Position numbers and translations under genes: made by a program
Notes under the pieces: generated by a model
What the model saw: only the letters and a program-made list of their open reading frames with translations
Databases searched by the model: none
Told to the model about the DNA's origin: nothing
Shown here: piece by piece, positions 36,115 through 46,400 of the stretch
Position numbering within the stretch: position 1 is the stretch's first letter
Layout: the number at the start of each line of letters is the position of its first letter
Source: Roseovarius carneus
GTDB lineage: Bacteria; Pseudomonadota; Alphaproteobacteria; Rhodobacterales; Rhodobacteraceae
Length of the DNA: 64,000 nucleotides
Assembly (NCBI RefSeq): GCF_020141465.1
Contig: NZ_JAHSPD010000001.1
Location: forward strand, 248,001-312,000
Reading direction: 5' to 3'

Positions 36115-39100
36115 TCAGGCCACCATCGCCTCGGCCTTCTTGAGGTCCACGGAGACAAGCTGCGACACCCCTTGCTCGGCCATGGTGACGCCGAAGAGAC
36201 GGTCCATCCGGCTCATTGAGACGCCATTATGGGTGATGATCAGGAAACGTGTCTCGGTCCGGCGACACATCTCATCCAGAAGGTCACAGAAGCGCGCGAC
36301 ATTGGCATCATCCAAAGGCGCGTCTACCTCATCCAGCACGCAGATCGGCGCGGGGTTCGCGAGGAACACGGCAAAGATCAGCGCGAGCGCGGTCAGCGTC
36401 TGCTCACCCCCGCTCAGAAGGCTCAGCGTGGCCAGTTTCTTGCCCGGCGGTTGGCACATGATCTCCAGGCCTGCCTCCAGCGGATCATCGCTTTCCACCA
36501 GCACGAGATTGGCCTCGCCCCCGCCAAAGAGGTGCTTGAAGAGCATCGAGAAATTGCCGTTCACCTGCTCAAACGCAGTCAAAAGGCGCTCGCGCCCCTC
36601 GCGGTTGAGCGAGGCAATGCCGCTGCGCAGGGCCTTGATCGCTTCCTCCAGGTCGGTCTTTTCCGACAAGAGAACGTCATGCTCTTCCTGCACTTCTTTT
36701 GCGTCTTCCTCGGCGCGCAGATTGACCGCACCCAACGCGTCGCGCTGGCGTTTGAGGCGGTTCACATCGGCCTCGATCGCCTCCGCTCCGGGCATTTTAT
36801 CGGGGTCCACCCCGAGGCTCTCCAGCAGGGCGGCGGGGGTGATTTGCTGATCGTCATGGATGCGCGCAGCGGCAGCACTGCGGGCCTCGGAAGCCGCGTC
36901 GGTGCGGGCCTCGGCACGGGCGCGAGCCTCGCGGGCATCCGACGCGGCCCGCTCGGCTTCGCGCTCGCCATCCGTGGCATGGCGCGCGGCCCCTTCCCCG
37001 GTGGATAGGGCATCGGCAGCGGTGGCGGCGCGGGCCTCGGCGGTGGTGATCTGGCCGCCCAATTCGGCGCGTGCCTCACTGATTTGCGCAGGCACGGCGG
37101 CGGCCTCGCCAAGCTCGGCTTCGGCGCTCACTTTGCGCTCGGCCAGCTCGGCACTGCGCGTCGTGGCCGTCTCCAGACGCAGGCGCCAACCGCTCAACTC
37201 CTTGGTCACTTCCTGGCTCCGGCGCGTGCGCGCCTCGCCTTCACGACGCAGCTCATCATGGGCCGAACGGCGTGACATCATCGTGATACGGGCAGCCTCC
37301 ACCGTCAGCTTGGTATCCTCCGCGCGCGCCCGCTCGGCATCCAGATCACCAAGGCCTTGCAGCCCGGCCTCCGCCTCGCTCAACTGCCCGCGTGCGGACA
37401 GCGCCTCATCCTCGTGACGTGTCACGGCGAGGCTCAGCGATTCCAGTTTTGAGGCCGCAAGGTTGCGCTCCGCCTCTGCCCGGCTGAGCGCGCGGGCGGC
37501 GTCATTAACAGCGCGATCAGCGTCCCGGCGCGCCTCGCGGGCGGCTTTATCCGCCTCGCTCAGATCGCGCAGGGTTTGGGTCAACATCTCATGCGCACGG
37601 CGCGCACCATCGGCGCGGGCGCTGGCATGTTCGAGCAATTGTTTCAGCTCTTCCAGGCGATTAAGCTGTTGAAGCCGTAGCGCGGCTGCGGATGGCGCAT
37701 CCTCGGCCCACGCGCGGTATCCGTCCCAACGCCAAAGATCCCCCTCAAGCGACACCAGCCGCTGACCGGGTTTAAGCGCCGCCTGAAGGCGCGGGCCGTC
37801 TTCGCTGTCCACCAGGCCGATCTGGCTCATCCGGCGGGTGAGCACATCCGGCACCGAGACGTTTTGCGTAAGCGGCACAGCCCCCTCGGGCAACGCCTCC
37901 ACATGGCTGTAAGCGGGCAGAACGGCCCAGCCAGAGGGGCCGTCAGGGCCCACTTCGGGCGCGCGCAGATCGTCGGCGAGCGCGGCCCCAAGCGCCTTTT
38001 CATAGCCCTGCTGCACCTGAAGCCGGTCGAGGATCTGCCCGCCCTCGGCGGTGTCACGCTCCACCAAGCGCGCCAAGGCCGACACCTCGGCCGAGAGGGC
38101 GTTGACCTCGCCCTCGGCCTCGCTCCGCTCCCCGCGCGCTGTGGCCTCGCGGGCTTGCGCGTCGTTGCGCGCCTCATCCGCGGCGATGAGGGCGGCTTCC
38201 GCCGCCTCCGCCGCCGCGTGCGCGTCTTTCTCCGCAGACCCGGCGGTTGCGAAATCTTGAGCCGCCGTTTGCAATGCCGCGTTTGATGCCGCCACGGCAG
38301 AACGGGCCTTTTCGGCCTCCGCCTCGGAGCGCTGAAGCATGCTGCGGCTGTCGGAGACGAGCCGTTGTGCCGATTGGTGGCGCGCCGCGAGACGGGCCAC
38401 ATCCTCGGTCAGTGATGACAGATCCGCCTCGCGCTGGCTGAGGATATCCGACGCATCGCGCGCCTCGGCGGCGGCGGCCTCCAGCTTGCCCTCATGGCCG
38501 TCGGCGGCCTTGATCAGTTCGCGCTGCTCCCATTCCAGCCGGGCAATCGTCTCGCCCGCGTCGCGGTTCAACTCGCCCTCGCGCTCAATATCCTTGGCCA
38601 GTTGCCCGATGCGGGCCTCAAGCGTGGTGATACGGGCAAGGGCCGCCTCTTCTTGGGTGTTGAGCGTATCGCGCTGCACCGAAAGGCGTTGCAAAACCGC
38701 GCCAGCAATAGCGGCCTCTTCGCGCAGCTTAGGCAGGGCCTCATCGGCGGCGGCGCGGGCTTTGGCTGCCTCGCGCGCGGCGGCCTCGGCGCGGGCGGCG
38801 GCGGTGGTACGCTCTCGCAGGGCATCGCGGGCTTCGGCCAAGGCCGCATCCGCCTCTTTCCAGCGGCGATAGAGCAAAAGCCCCTCGGCTTGCCGCAACT
38901 CCTCCCCGATGGCGCGGTAGCGCGCGGCCTGCCGTGCCTGCCGAGCAAGCTGTCCCAGCTGTGCGGCCAATTGCTCAATCACATCATCCACGCGGGTGAG
39001 ATTGCCTTCGGCTCCACGCAGCTTCAACTCCGCCTCATGGCGGCGTTGATAGAGGCCCGAGATACCCGCCGCCTCCTCCAAAATGCGCCGCCGCGCCTTG

Positions 39101-39570
39101 GGCTTGGCGTTGATCAACTCGGCGATCTGCCCCTGCCGGACCAAAGCGGGCGAATGCGCGCCCGTGGAGGCGTCGGCAAAGAGCATCTGCACATCGCGCG
39201 CCCGCACGTCCTTGCCGTTGACCTGATACGCGCTGCCCACATCGCGGGTGATGCGGCGGGTGATCTCAAGCGTATCGCTGTCATTGAACCCTGCGGGTGC
39301 GAGGCGGTCGGCATTGTCGATATGGATTGTCACCTCGGCAAAGTTGCGCGCGCCACGGCTTGCGGCACCGGCAAAGATCACATCCTCCATACCGCCGCCG
39401 CGCATGGCCGTCGGGCGATTCTCGCCCATCACCCAGCGTAGTGCCTCTAGAAGGTTAGATTTCCCGCAGCCATTGGGGCCAACCACGCCCGTTCGCCCGT
39501 CCCCGATGATGAGGTCGGTCGGATCCACAAAGCTTTTGAAGCCTGTGAGTCTGAGCTTGGAAAATCGCAA
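36115..39570 (-). CDS. smc: Chromosome segregation protein SMC
   Basis: An ATPase that compacts and segregates the chromosome with ScpA and ScpB. The 1151-residue product has Walker A GPNGCGKSN at residue 32, long coiled coils flanking a hinge around residue 500-620, and near the C-terminus the signature LSGGEQTLTALALIFA and Walker B CVLDEVDAPLDD. This is the full SMC architecture. It is convergent with the transglycosylase gene; the stops are 6 bases apart. Confidence 0.97.
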   Translation of the reverse strand: MRFSKLRLTGFKSFVDPTDLIIGDGRTGVVGPNGCGKSNLLEALRWVMGENRPTAMRGGGMEDVIFAGAASRGARNFAEVTIHIDNADRLAPAGFNDSDTLEITRRITRDVGSAYQVNGKDVRARDVQMLFADASTGAHSPALVRQGQIAELINAKPKARRRILEEAAGISGLYQRRHEAELKLRGAEGNLTRVDDVIEQLAAQLGQLARQARQAARYRAIGEELRQAEGLLLYRRWKEADAALAEARDALRERTTAAARAEAAAREAAKARAAADEALPKLREEAAIAGAVLQRLSVQRDTLNTQEEAALARITTLEARIGQLAKDIEREGELNRDAGETIARLEWEQRELIKAADGHEGKLEAAAAEARDASDILSQREADLSSLTEDVARLAARHQSAQRLVSDSRSMLQRSEAEAEKARSAVAASNAALQTAAQDFATAGSAEKDAHAAAEAAEAALIAADEARNDAQAREATARGERSEAEGEVNALSAEVSALARLVERDTAEGGQILDRLQVQQGYEKALGAALADDLRAPEVGPDGPSGWAVLPAYSHVEALPEGAVPLTQNVSVPDVLTRRMSQIGLVDSEDGPRLQAALKPGQRLVSLEGDLWRWDGYRAWAEDAPSAAALRLQQLNRLEELKQLLEHASARADGARRAHEMLTQTLRDLSEADKAAREARRDADRAVNDAARALSRAEAERNLAASKLESLSLAVTRHEDEALSARGQLSEAEAGLQGLGDLDAERARAEDTKLTVEAARITMMSRRSAHDELRREGEARTRRSQEVTKELSGWRLRLETATTRSAELAERKVSAEAELGEAAAVPAQISEARAELGGQITTAEARAATAADALSTGEGAARHATDGEREAERAASDAREARARAEARTDAASEARSAAAARIHDDQQITPAALLESLGVDPDKMPGAEAIEADVNRLKRQRDALGAVNLRAEEDAKEVQEEHDVLLSEKTDLEEAIKALRSGIASLNREGRERLLTAFEQVNGNFSMLFKHLFGGGEANLVLVESDDPLEAGLEIMCQPPGKKLATLSLLSGGEQTLTALALIFAVFLANPAPICVLDEVDAPLDDANVARFCDLLDEMCRRTETRFLIITHNGVSMSRMDRLFGVTMAEQGVSQLVSVDLKKAEAMVA

Positions 39571-39755
39571 AAGGCCCGCCTCGCCATTGATTCTCGGAGT
39601 GGTGTGCAGTTTGCCGAGGGCGCGCGGCGCGAGTCAACGCCAAACCACTGGATATGGATGCATGGGGTGAGTTATCCACAAGATATCGGCCAGAGACGCG
39701 CGCAGACACGGCAGAGCGCCCGTATCTTGGCTGCACCGGCCCATTGCAATCAACC

Positions 39756-39786
39756 TTGACGCATTGCGAGGGGACGTTCATACCAT
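39756..39786 (+). promoter_or_regulatory. Candidate promoter of riboswitch-cbtBA transcript
   Basis: TTGACG at 39756 and TACCAT at 39781 with a 19-base spacer. The start point would be at about 39791, exactly where the first riboswitch stem begins, which supports the call. Confidence 0.5.
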
Positions 39787-39790
39787 ACGG

Positions 39791-39985
39791 GCAAAGGTTC
39801 CCCCAAGGGCGTAGAAGAGCCCGGGGATCAATTGGGAATGGCGTGTCGGTGGACCCCTCTCGGGCATCAATTCGTCAGCCGCCCCCGCGACTGTAAGCGG
39901 AGAGCCCCTGCCACATGCCACTGGGATACGTCCTGGGAAGGCGGCAGTCAGGCCTCGACCCGTAAGCCAGGAGACCAGCCTTTGC
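39791..39985 (+). ncRNA. Cobalamin (B12) riboswitch
   Basis: Conserved elements of the B12 riboswitch follow in order: the closing stem GCAAAGG (39791-39797) with CCTTTGC (39979-39985); TTGGGAA; CCCCGCGACTGTAAGCGG; GCCACTG; GGGAAGGC; and the B12 box AAGCCAGGAGACC (39964-39976). Downstream, CGCCTC (39996-40001) pairs with GAGGCG (40008-40013) just before the cbtB ribosome site (40017-40021), with no T tract, so control of translation is more likely than termination. It governs cbtB-cbtA. Confidence 0.95.
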
Positions 39986-40029
39986 AGGATCAACCCGCCT
40001 CGGGGTAGAGGCGCATAGGAGACGACACC

Positions 40030-40206
40030 ATGACGACACTTGTTCAAAACACCGCGAAAACCACAGCAAAATCCGCCGTTCTGCCCGCAGTTATGGCGCT
40101 GGCGATCGGCCTTGGCATCATCTTCGTGGCGGGCCACGTGCAAGCCTCGGCCTTGCATGACGCCGCACATGATGTGCGCCACGCCACCGGCTTCCCCTGC
40201 CACTAA
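40030..40206 (+). CDS. cbtB: Cobalt transporter small subunit CbtB
   Basis: A 58-residue protein, one membrane helix (about residues 19-37) followed by a His-rich end, ASALHDAAHDVRHATGFPCH, the metal-binding tail of the CbtB family. AGGAG at 40017 precedes the ATG at 40030. With CbtA it forms a cobalt transporter usually controlled by B12, as here by the riboswitch directly upstream. It is short and easily missed. Confidence 0.93.
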   Translation: MTTLVQNTAKTTAKSAVLPAVMALAIGLGIIFVAGHVQASALHDAAHDVRHATGFPCH

Positions 40207-40209
40207 GGT

Positions 40210-40890
40210 ATGTTTGCCAAAATATTGACCAGCGGGCTTTTCGCTGGGTTCTGTGCAGGGCTGATTGCCGCCCTGTTGCAGCTCATATTCGTGCAGCCTG
40301 TTCTGCTTCATGCGGAGCTTTATGAGGGCGGTGACCTTATCTACAACATGGCCGAGGGCGCACCCTCGCGGCCGGACATCCCAGGCTTTGACGCCATGCG
40401 TGACGGGCTTTCGGTGCTCTTTTCAGCGCTGATTTACGTGGGCTATGGCCTGATTTTGGTGGCGTTCATGAGCATCGCGAGCGCCCAAGGCGTCGCCATT
40501 TCCGCGCATCAGGGAATTGTCTGGGGCATCGCCGGCTTCGCCACGATCCACCTTGCGCCGGCGTTCTCATTGCCGCCCGAAGTGCCGGGCATGGCCTCGG
40601 CAGATCTTGCCGCGCGTCAAATCTGGTGGTGGAGCACGGCGACAGCCACGGGCGTGGGGCTTGCGCTTATCGCCTTTGGGCGCAGTGCGCTGCTCATGGC
40701 CGCCGGGGCGGCAGTGATCATAGCGCCGCATCTTATCGGTGCGCCCGAGCCTGCGGTCTTTACCGGGCCGCTGCCACCCGAGGTCGCATCGCTCTTTTCT
40801 GTGCGCGCACTTGGTGTCAGCATGGCAGCATGGGCCACGCTCGGCCTTTTTGCAGCCTATTTCTGGCAGCGCGAAACGCAAGACGCCTGA
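40210..40890 (+). CDS. cbtA: Cobalt transporter subunit CbtA
   Basis: A 226-residue inner-membrane protein with five predicted helices beginning MFAKILTSGLFAGFCAGLIAA. The His/acid residues in LHAELYE and the IHLAPAFSLPPEVPGM segment fit the CbtA family. It starts 3 bases after the cbtB stop with no separate strong ribosome site, so translation is probably coupled. Confidence 0.93.
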   Translation: MFAKILTSGLFAGFCAGLIAALLQLIFVQPVLLHAELYEGGDLIYNMAEGAPSRPDIPGFDAMRDGLSVLFSALIYVGYGLILVAFMSIASAQGVAISAHQGIVWGIAGFATIHLAPAFSLPPEVPGMASADLAARQIWWWSTATATGVGLALIAFGRSALLMAAGAAVIIAPHLIGAPEPAVFTGPLPPEVASLFSVRALGVSMAAWATLGLFAAYFWQRETQDA

Positions 40891-40955
40891 CCCAATCCCC
40901 CGGCGCATGACATCACGCCCGCGCGCCGGGGCACCCTTAAGGAGATACCGGATCA

Positions 40956-41459
40956 ATGCCCAAAACGCTCATTTTTCTCGTCATCGGCCTCTTTTTCGGC
41001 GCGGGCCTCGGGTTTCTCACCGCCGCCACCTCGGGCACGCAGCTTGAGGGGCACGACCATGGCAGCGCCGCCCATGATCACATGGCGCATGATCATGGCG
41101 ACGGCGATCATTCGGGTCACGCAGGCCACGGCGCGATGATTGAGGCGGAGGCACCCGTGCCGACGCTTATGTTACACATCCTGCCCGATGGCGCGCAAAG
41201 CCGGAACCTGCACATCATGACGCAAAATTTCACCTTCTCGCCCACCGGTGTGAACGGCGACCATGTGCCGGGCGAGGGCCATGCGCATATCTATGTCAAC
41301 GGTGTGAAACAGCCCCGCGCCTATAGTGAATATGTCCATCTCGATGCGCTGCCCAAAGGCACGCATGAAATCCGCGTCACGCTCAATGGCAACACCCATG
41401 GCGCGCTGGCGGTGAACGGCACACCCGTTGAGGCAACGACAACGGTGACGATAGAATGA
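40956..41459 (+). CDS. His-rich exported or membrane-anchored protein, 167 aa
   Basis: Not a recognised enzyme. The product begins with a hydrophobic segment (residues about 4-26), then a stretch of about 30 residues in which half are histidine (GHDHGSAAHDHMAHDHGDGDH). The rest is a beta-rich domain with further histidines (GEGHAHIYVNG), of a kind seen in periplasmic metal-handling proteins. AAGGAG precedes the ATG. It follows cbtA, so cobalt binding in the periplasm is inferred. Confidence 0.7.
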   Translation: MPKTLIFLVIGLFFGAGLGFLTAATSGTQLEGHDHGSAAHDHMAHDHGDGDHSGHAGHGAMIEAEAPVPTLMLHILPDGAQSRNLHIMTQNFTFSPTGVNGDHVPGEGHAHIYVNGVKQPRAYSEYVHLDALPKGTHEIRVTLNGNTHGALAVNGTPVEATTTVTIE

Positions 41460-41463
41460 GCCT

Positions 41464-41787
41464 TCAGGCAGGCACCCGCCCGATGAGACAATGGCGCAAC
41501 CGCCCTATGGCGCGCGCATCGTCGATCCAGCCATCCGGGCTCGCGGCATATAGCTTGGCGAAGGCAACCACGTCGCCCGCATCCTCAAGCGTCACATCCC
41601 CAAAGAGATACGTGGCCTTCTGCGGCGCGCGAAAGGCAAGGCTCACGGGCCGCGCGCAGGCGTTCATGCACGGCCAGTCGCGGACCTGCACCCCCAGCCC
41701 CGCCTCAGCCAGAGCGGCGCGCAACGCGTCGGCAAACGCAGGCCCCTCGGCTCCCTCGCATGTCGAACAGACAGTCATCACATCCAT
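41464..41787 (-). CDS. DUF1636 family metal-binding protein (copy 2)
   Basis: A 107-residue protein (ATG at 41787 after GGGAGG). It carries CSTCEGAEG near the N-terminus and WPCMNACARPVSLAF in the middle, the DUF1636 cysteine arrangement. It is shorter and diverged from the copy at 33524. It is encoded convergently with the His-rich protein and divergent from cobW, 75 bases away, so its promoter region is shared with cobW. Confidence 0.85.
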   Translation of the reverse strand: MDVMTVCSTCEGAEGPAFADALRAALAEAGLGVQVRDWPCMNACARPVSLAFRAPQKATYLFGDVTLEDAGDVVAFAKLYAASPDGWIDDARAIGRLRHCLIGRVPA

Positions 41788-41862
41788 CACGCCCGCCTCC
41801 CTTTACCCTTTGGGGCTAGCTCAGCGGCGCTTCCCACGCAACCCATCTCAGGAGGCCTGACC

Positions 41863-42978
41863 ATGCCCATAAAAATCCCCGCCACCGTTGTCACAGGCTT
41901 TCTCGGTGCCGGTAAAACCACCCTGATCCGCCACATGCTGAAAAACGCGGACGGGCGGCGCATCGCGCTCATCATCAACGAATTCGGCGATCTGGGCGTG
42001 GATGGCGATATCCTCAAGGGCTGCGGCGACGCGACCTGCACCGAGGAGGATATCATGGAGCTGAGCAATGGCTGCATCTGCTGCACCGTGGCCGATGATT
42101 TCATCCCCACGCTCGAAAAGCTACTGAACCGCGAGAACGTGCCCGATCATATCGTGATCGAGACCTCCGGCCTCGCCCTGCCCCAACCGCTGGTCCGGGC
42201 CTTCAACTGGCCCGAGATTTCCACCCGCGTCACGGTTGATGGCGTGGTCACCGTGGTGGATGGCAAGGCCGTGACCGAGGGCCGTTTCGCCCACAACGTC
42301 GCCGCCGTGGACGCCCAGCGCAAGATGGACGAGAACCTCGACCATGAGACACCTCTATCGGAGCTTTTCGAGGATCAGGTCGCTTGCGCCGATATGATCG
42401 TGGTGAACAAATCCGATCTGCTGGAGGAGGGCGAGGCAGACGCGCTGGTCGCCCGCCTGCGCGGTGAAAGCCGGAAGGGCGTACAGGTTGTGAAATCCAC
42501 GATGGGCGCGCTGCCCGTCGATGTTCTGTTGGGGCAAGGCATCGGGGCCGAGGCCGATCTGGAGGCGCGCGGCGAGGTGCATCACCATCACCACGATGAC
42601 GACGATCATGATGATGACCACCATGACGATCATCACGCGCATGATGATGAGCACCACCACGACCATCACCATGCACACGAGCATGAGCACGGCCACGACG
42701 CGTTTGAAAGCTTCATCGTCCTACGCGACGAGATCAGCGACCCCGCCGCCTTTTCCGCCCAAGTGGCCGATGTGATCCGCAAACACGACATTTTGCGCCT
42801 CAAGGGCTTCGCCGCCGTCACGGGCAAGCCGATGCGCCTGACGCTTCAGGCGGTAGGCCCCCGTGTGGACACCTATTTCGATCAGCCCTTCGGCACGGCC
42901 CCGCGTCAGACCCGCCTTGTGGTCATCGGCCAAACCGGGCTTGACCGCGCGGCGATCACAGCCGCCCTCGCTGCCTGA
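41863..42978 (+). CDS. cobW: Cobalamin biosynthesis GTPase CobW
   Basis: COG0523 G3E GTPase thought to deliver cobalt to the CobNST chelatase. The 371-residue product has the P-loop GFLGAGKTT, the metal motif NGCICCT (GCxCC) and NKSD. Residues about 239-281 form a long His/Asp linker with some 20 histidines before the C-terminal CobW_C domain. AGGAGG precedes the ATG. It starts the cobW-GNAT-cobN series. Confidence 0.96.
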   Translation: MPIKIPATVVTGFLGAGKTTLIRHMLKNADGRRIALIINEFGDLGVDGDILKGCGDATCTEEDIMELSNGCICCTVADDFIPTLEKLLNRENVPDHIVIETSGLALPQPLVRAFNWPEISTRVTVDGVVTVVDGKAVTEGRFAHNVAAVDAQRKMDENLDHETPLSELFEDQVACADMIVVNKSDLLEEGEADALVARLRGESRKGVQVVKSTMGALPVDVLLGQGIGAEADLEARGEVHHHHHDDDDHDDDHHDDHHAHDDEHHHDHHHAHEHEHGHDAFESFIVLRDEISDPAAFSAQVADVIRKHDILRLKGFAAVTGKPMRLTLQAVGPRVDTYFDQPFGTAPRQTRLVVIGQTGLDRAAITAALAA

Positions 42979-43430
42979 TGCTGATTGTTGAGCCTGGATA
43001 CCCGCTCGATCCCGGCCCCAAGGCGCTGTTGGAGCAAAGCCATACATTGATGACCACCCTTTTTGAGCCCGAGGAAAACTACTTCCTCGGGTTCGAGGCG
43101 CTTTGCACACCGGACGTGCATTTCTTCATCGCGCGGGAGGGCGATACCGTGCTGGGCACTGGCGCGGTTGTCGACAAAGAAAGCTACGGCGAGGTGAAAT
43201 CCATGTTCACCGCCAACGCCGCGCGCGGCAAGGGCGTGGGTGCGGCCCTTCTGCGTGCGCTGGAGGATCACGCCCGCACGCTGAAGCTGCCCGTGCTCAA
43301 GCTTGAGACGGCCCTGCGTCTGCCCGAGGCGGTCCGCCTCTACGCCCGCCACGGCTTTACCGAATGTGGCCGCTTCGGCGATTACCGCCCCAATGACACC
43401 AGCTATTTCATGGAAAAACCTCTCGTCTGA
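42978..43430 (+). CDS. GNAT-family N-acetyltransferase
   Basis: A 150-residue acetyltransferase with the acetyl-CoA loop ARGKGVGAALLRAL (R-G-x-G-x-G/A, near residue 84) and the C-terminal ARHGFTECGRFGDY. The start overlaps the cobW stop by one base (TGATG), so it is translationally coupled to cobW and lies before cobN. The substrate is unknown; the position suggests a corrinoid or metal-pathway link, which is inference. Confidence 0.88.
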   Translation: MLIVEPGYPLDPGPKALLEQSHTLMTTLFEPEENYFLGFEALCTPDVHFFIAREGDTVLGTGAVVDKESYGEVKSMFTANAARGKGVGAALLRALEDHARTLKLPVLKLETALRLPEAVRLYARHGFTECGRFGDYRPNDTSYFMEKPLV

Positions 43431-43496
43431 CGACGCTGGCTTACGCCGCGCTCGACCGCACGCACAACCCACCCCATCCGAAAGGCCCCAAACCCC

Positions 43497-46400
43497 ATGC
43501 ACCTGCTCGCCGCCACCCCCGGCTCCATCGACGATGGAAAAGAGCCGGTCGATCTGGGCCAGACACCCGCCGATATCATCTTCATCTCCGCCGCCGATAC
43601 CGAGCTGAGCGCGCTCAGCGCCGCCCGCGCCGAGATGGAGACGCCCCCCGGCTTGCGGCTGGCCAACCTTACCCATCTCGCGCATCCCATGTCGGTCGAC
43701 CTGCATCTCGACAATTGCGCGGCCAAATCCCGCCTCGTGATCGCCCGCGTGCTGGGGGGCACCGGCTACTGGAAATATGGGGCCGAGCAATATGCGGCAC
43801 GCCTGCATGAGGCCGGCGTGCCGCTGGCCCTTCTGCCCGGCGATGACAAACCCGACCCGGAATTGCGCAGCCTCTCAACCATCAGCGACGCCGATTACGA
43901 CGCGCTCTGGTCCTATCTGGTGGAGGGCGGGCCGGAGAACGCGGCCAATTTCCTGACCTACGGACAGGCCATGCTGAGCGGGGCCGCGCGCCCCGACCCC
44001 GCCCGGCCCCTGTTGCGCGCCGGGGTCTATTGGCCTGGCAGCGGGCTGGCTGATCTGGGCGCGGCCAAGGCCGCATGGACAGATGGCGCGCCCATCGTGC
44101 CGATCATTTTCTACCGGGCATTGGTGCAGGGCGCAGGGCTTCACCCCATCAATCGCCTCACAAAATCCCTGCTGCGCCGGGGGCTGAACCCACTGCCCAT
44201 CTTCGTGGCCTCGCTCAAGGACCCCGTATCCGTGGGCGCTCTGGAGCAGCTTTTCGCAGCAGCCCCTCCGTCGGTCATTCTCAACTGCACCAGCTTTGCC
44301 GTAGGATCGCCGCATGCGGGCGACACAAGCGTGCAGAATCCTTTGACGATGGAGGCCGCACAGACCGCGCCAATCTTTCAGGTCGTCCTCGCAGCCTCGT
44401 CCGAGGAGGCATGGGCGGAGGGCCTCACCGGGCTCAGCGCGCGCGACATCGCGATGAACGTGGCCCTACCGGAGGTTGATGGACGCATCCTCAGCCGCGC
44501 GATCAGCTTCAAGGGTGAGGCGTTTTTCGACGACGCGACTGAATGCCCAATCGCCACCTACCGCGCCAATGGGGGCCGGGTGGATTTCGTGGCCGATCTC
44601 GCCAAACACTGGGCCCGGCTGCGCACCAAGAAGGAGAACGCGCGCAAGGTCGCCCTCGTGCTGGCCAACTATCCTAACAAGGACGGGCGGCTGGCCAATG
44701 GTGTCGGTCTCGACACGCCTGCCGCCACCGTGCATGTGCTGCGCCTTTTGGCCGAGGCGGGGTATCACACCCGCGATCTGCCCGAAGATGGCGCAGCACT
44801 GATGCAGCAGATCATGGCCGGGCCGACCAACTGGCTCACCGACCGCGCCACGCGGGAAGGCGGTCAGGTCCTGCCGCTGGAGACCTATCTGGAGGGGTTC
44901 AAGGCCCTGCCGCTGGCCCTGCGCGACCAGATGACAGACCGCTGGGGGGCGCCCGAGAACGATCCGTTCTATGAGGCGGGCACGGGCTTCAAACTCTCCA
45001 TTTTTCTCTTTGGCAACGCGCTTGTGGGCGTGCAGCCTGCACGCGGCTATAATATTGATCCGACCGACACCTACCATTCCCCCGATCTCGTCCCACCACA
45101 TAATTATCTGGCCTTTTACATCTGGCTGCGCCGCGTGTTCAAAACCGACGCGGTGGTCCATATGGGCAAGCACGGCAATCTCGAATGGCTGCCCGGCAAG
45201 GCACTTGCGCTGAGCGAGACCTGCTGGCCCGAGGCGGTGCTTGGCCCCCTACCGCATCTCTATCCGTTCATCGTGAACGATCCCGGCGAGGGCACGCAGG
45301 CCAAGCGGCGCGCACAGGCGGTGATCATCGACCACCTGACCCCGCCCCTGACCCGCGCCGAAACATACGGGCCCCTGCGCGATCTGGAGGCGCTGGTGGA
45401 TGAGTATTACGAGGCCGCAGGCGTGGACCCGCGCCGGATCGAACATCTCAGACGCGAGATCCTGAGCCTGTCGCAGGCCACCGGGCTGGACAAGGACGTG
45501 GGCATGTCCGGCACGGATGAGGATGGCGATCTGGCGCAACTGGATGCCTATCTGTGCGATCTGAAAGAAGCGCAGATCCGCGACGGGTTGCATATCTTCG
45601 GCCAATCCCCCGAGGGGGTGCAGGCGCGCGATCTGCTGGTGGCTTTGCTACGCGTGCCGCGCGGCGATGGGACTGGCGGGGATGCCTCTCTGATCCGGGC
45701 GTTGGCGGATGATCTGGGGCTGGCCTTTGACCCTCTCGATTGTGATATGGCCGCCCCTTGGGACGGCGCGCGGCCCGAAGTTCTGGCGGCGCTCAGCGGT
45801 GATGGCTGGCGCAGTGCGGGCGACACGGTGGAGCGGCTGGAGCTTCTGGCCTGCGCGCTGGTTGACGGCGATGCACGCGCCCAAGGGCCAAAGAGCCGCG
45901 TGGTTATGGAATTTCTGGAGAGCAGCTTGCGGCCCATTCTGGCCTCCTGCGGCGCGCTTGAAGGGCTGGGCCTTCTCACCGCCCTCAGGGGGCAGTTCGT
46001 CGCCCCGGCGCCCTCCGGCGCCCCCACCCGCGGGCGTCTCGATACGCTGCCCACGGGCCGCAACTTCTATTCCGTGGACAGCCGCGCCGTGCCCACCCCA
46101 ACCGCTTGGGCGTTGGGGTGGAAATCGGCCAACCTGCTCATTGAGAAACACCTGCAAACCCATGGCGACTGGCCCCGCACCATGCTTTTGACAGCTTGGG
46201 GCACCGCCAATATGCGCACCGGCGGCGAGGATATTGCCCAAGCGCTTGCCCTGATGGGGTGCAAGCCGAAATGGGACAGCGCGAACAGGCGCGTCACCGG
46301 GTTCGAGGTGTTACCGCAAGGCATTCTGGGCCGCCCCCGCGTGGATGTCACCCTGCGCATCTCCGGCTTTTTCCGCGACGCCTTCCCGCAGCTTATCGCC

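Noticed and set aside
40204-40226. Resemblance of the cbtA start region to the intergenic repeat
   Set aside because: The shared bases are codons of the conserved CbtA N-terminus and the AAGAAG part is missing.
42577-42705. Dense CAT/CAC repeats, as also at about 31250-31390
   Set aside because: They are in-frame histidine codons of CobW and CbiX, not CRISPR or a DNA-level repeat array.
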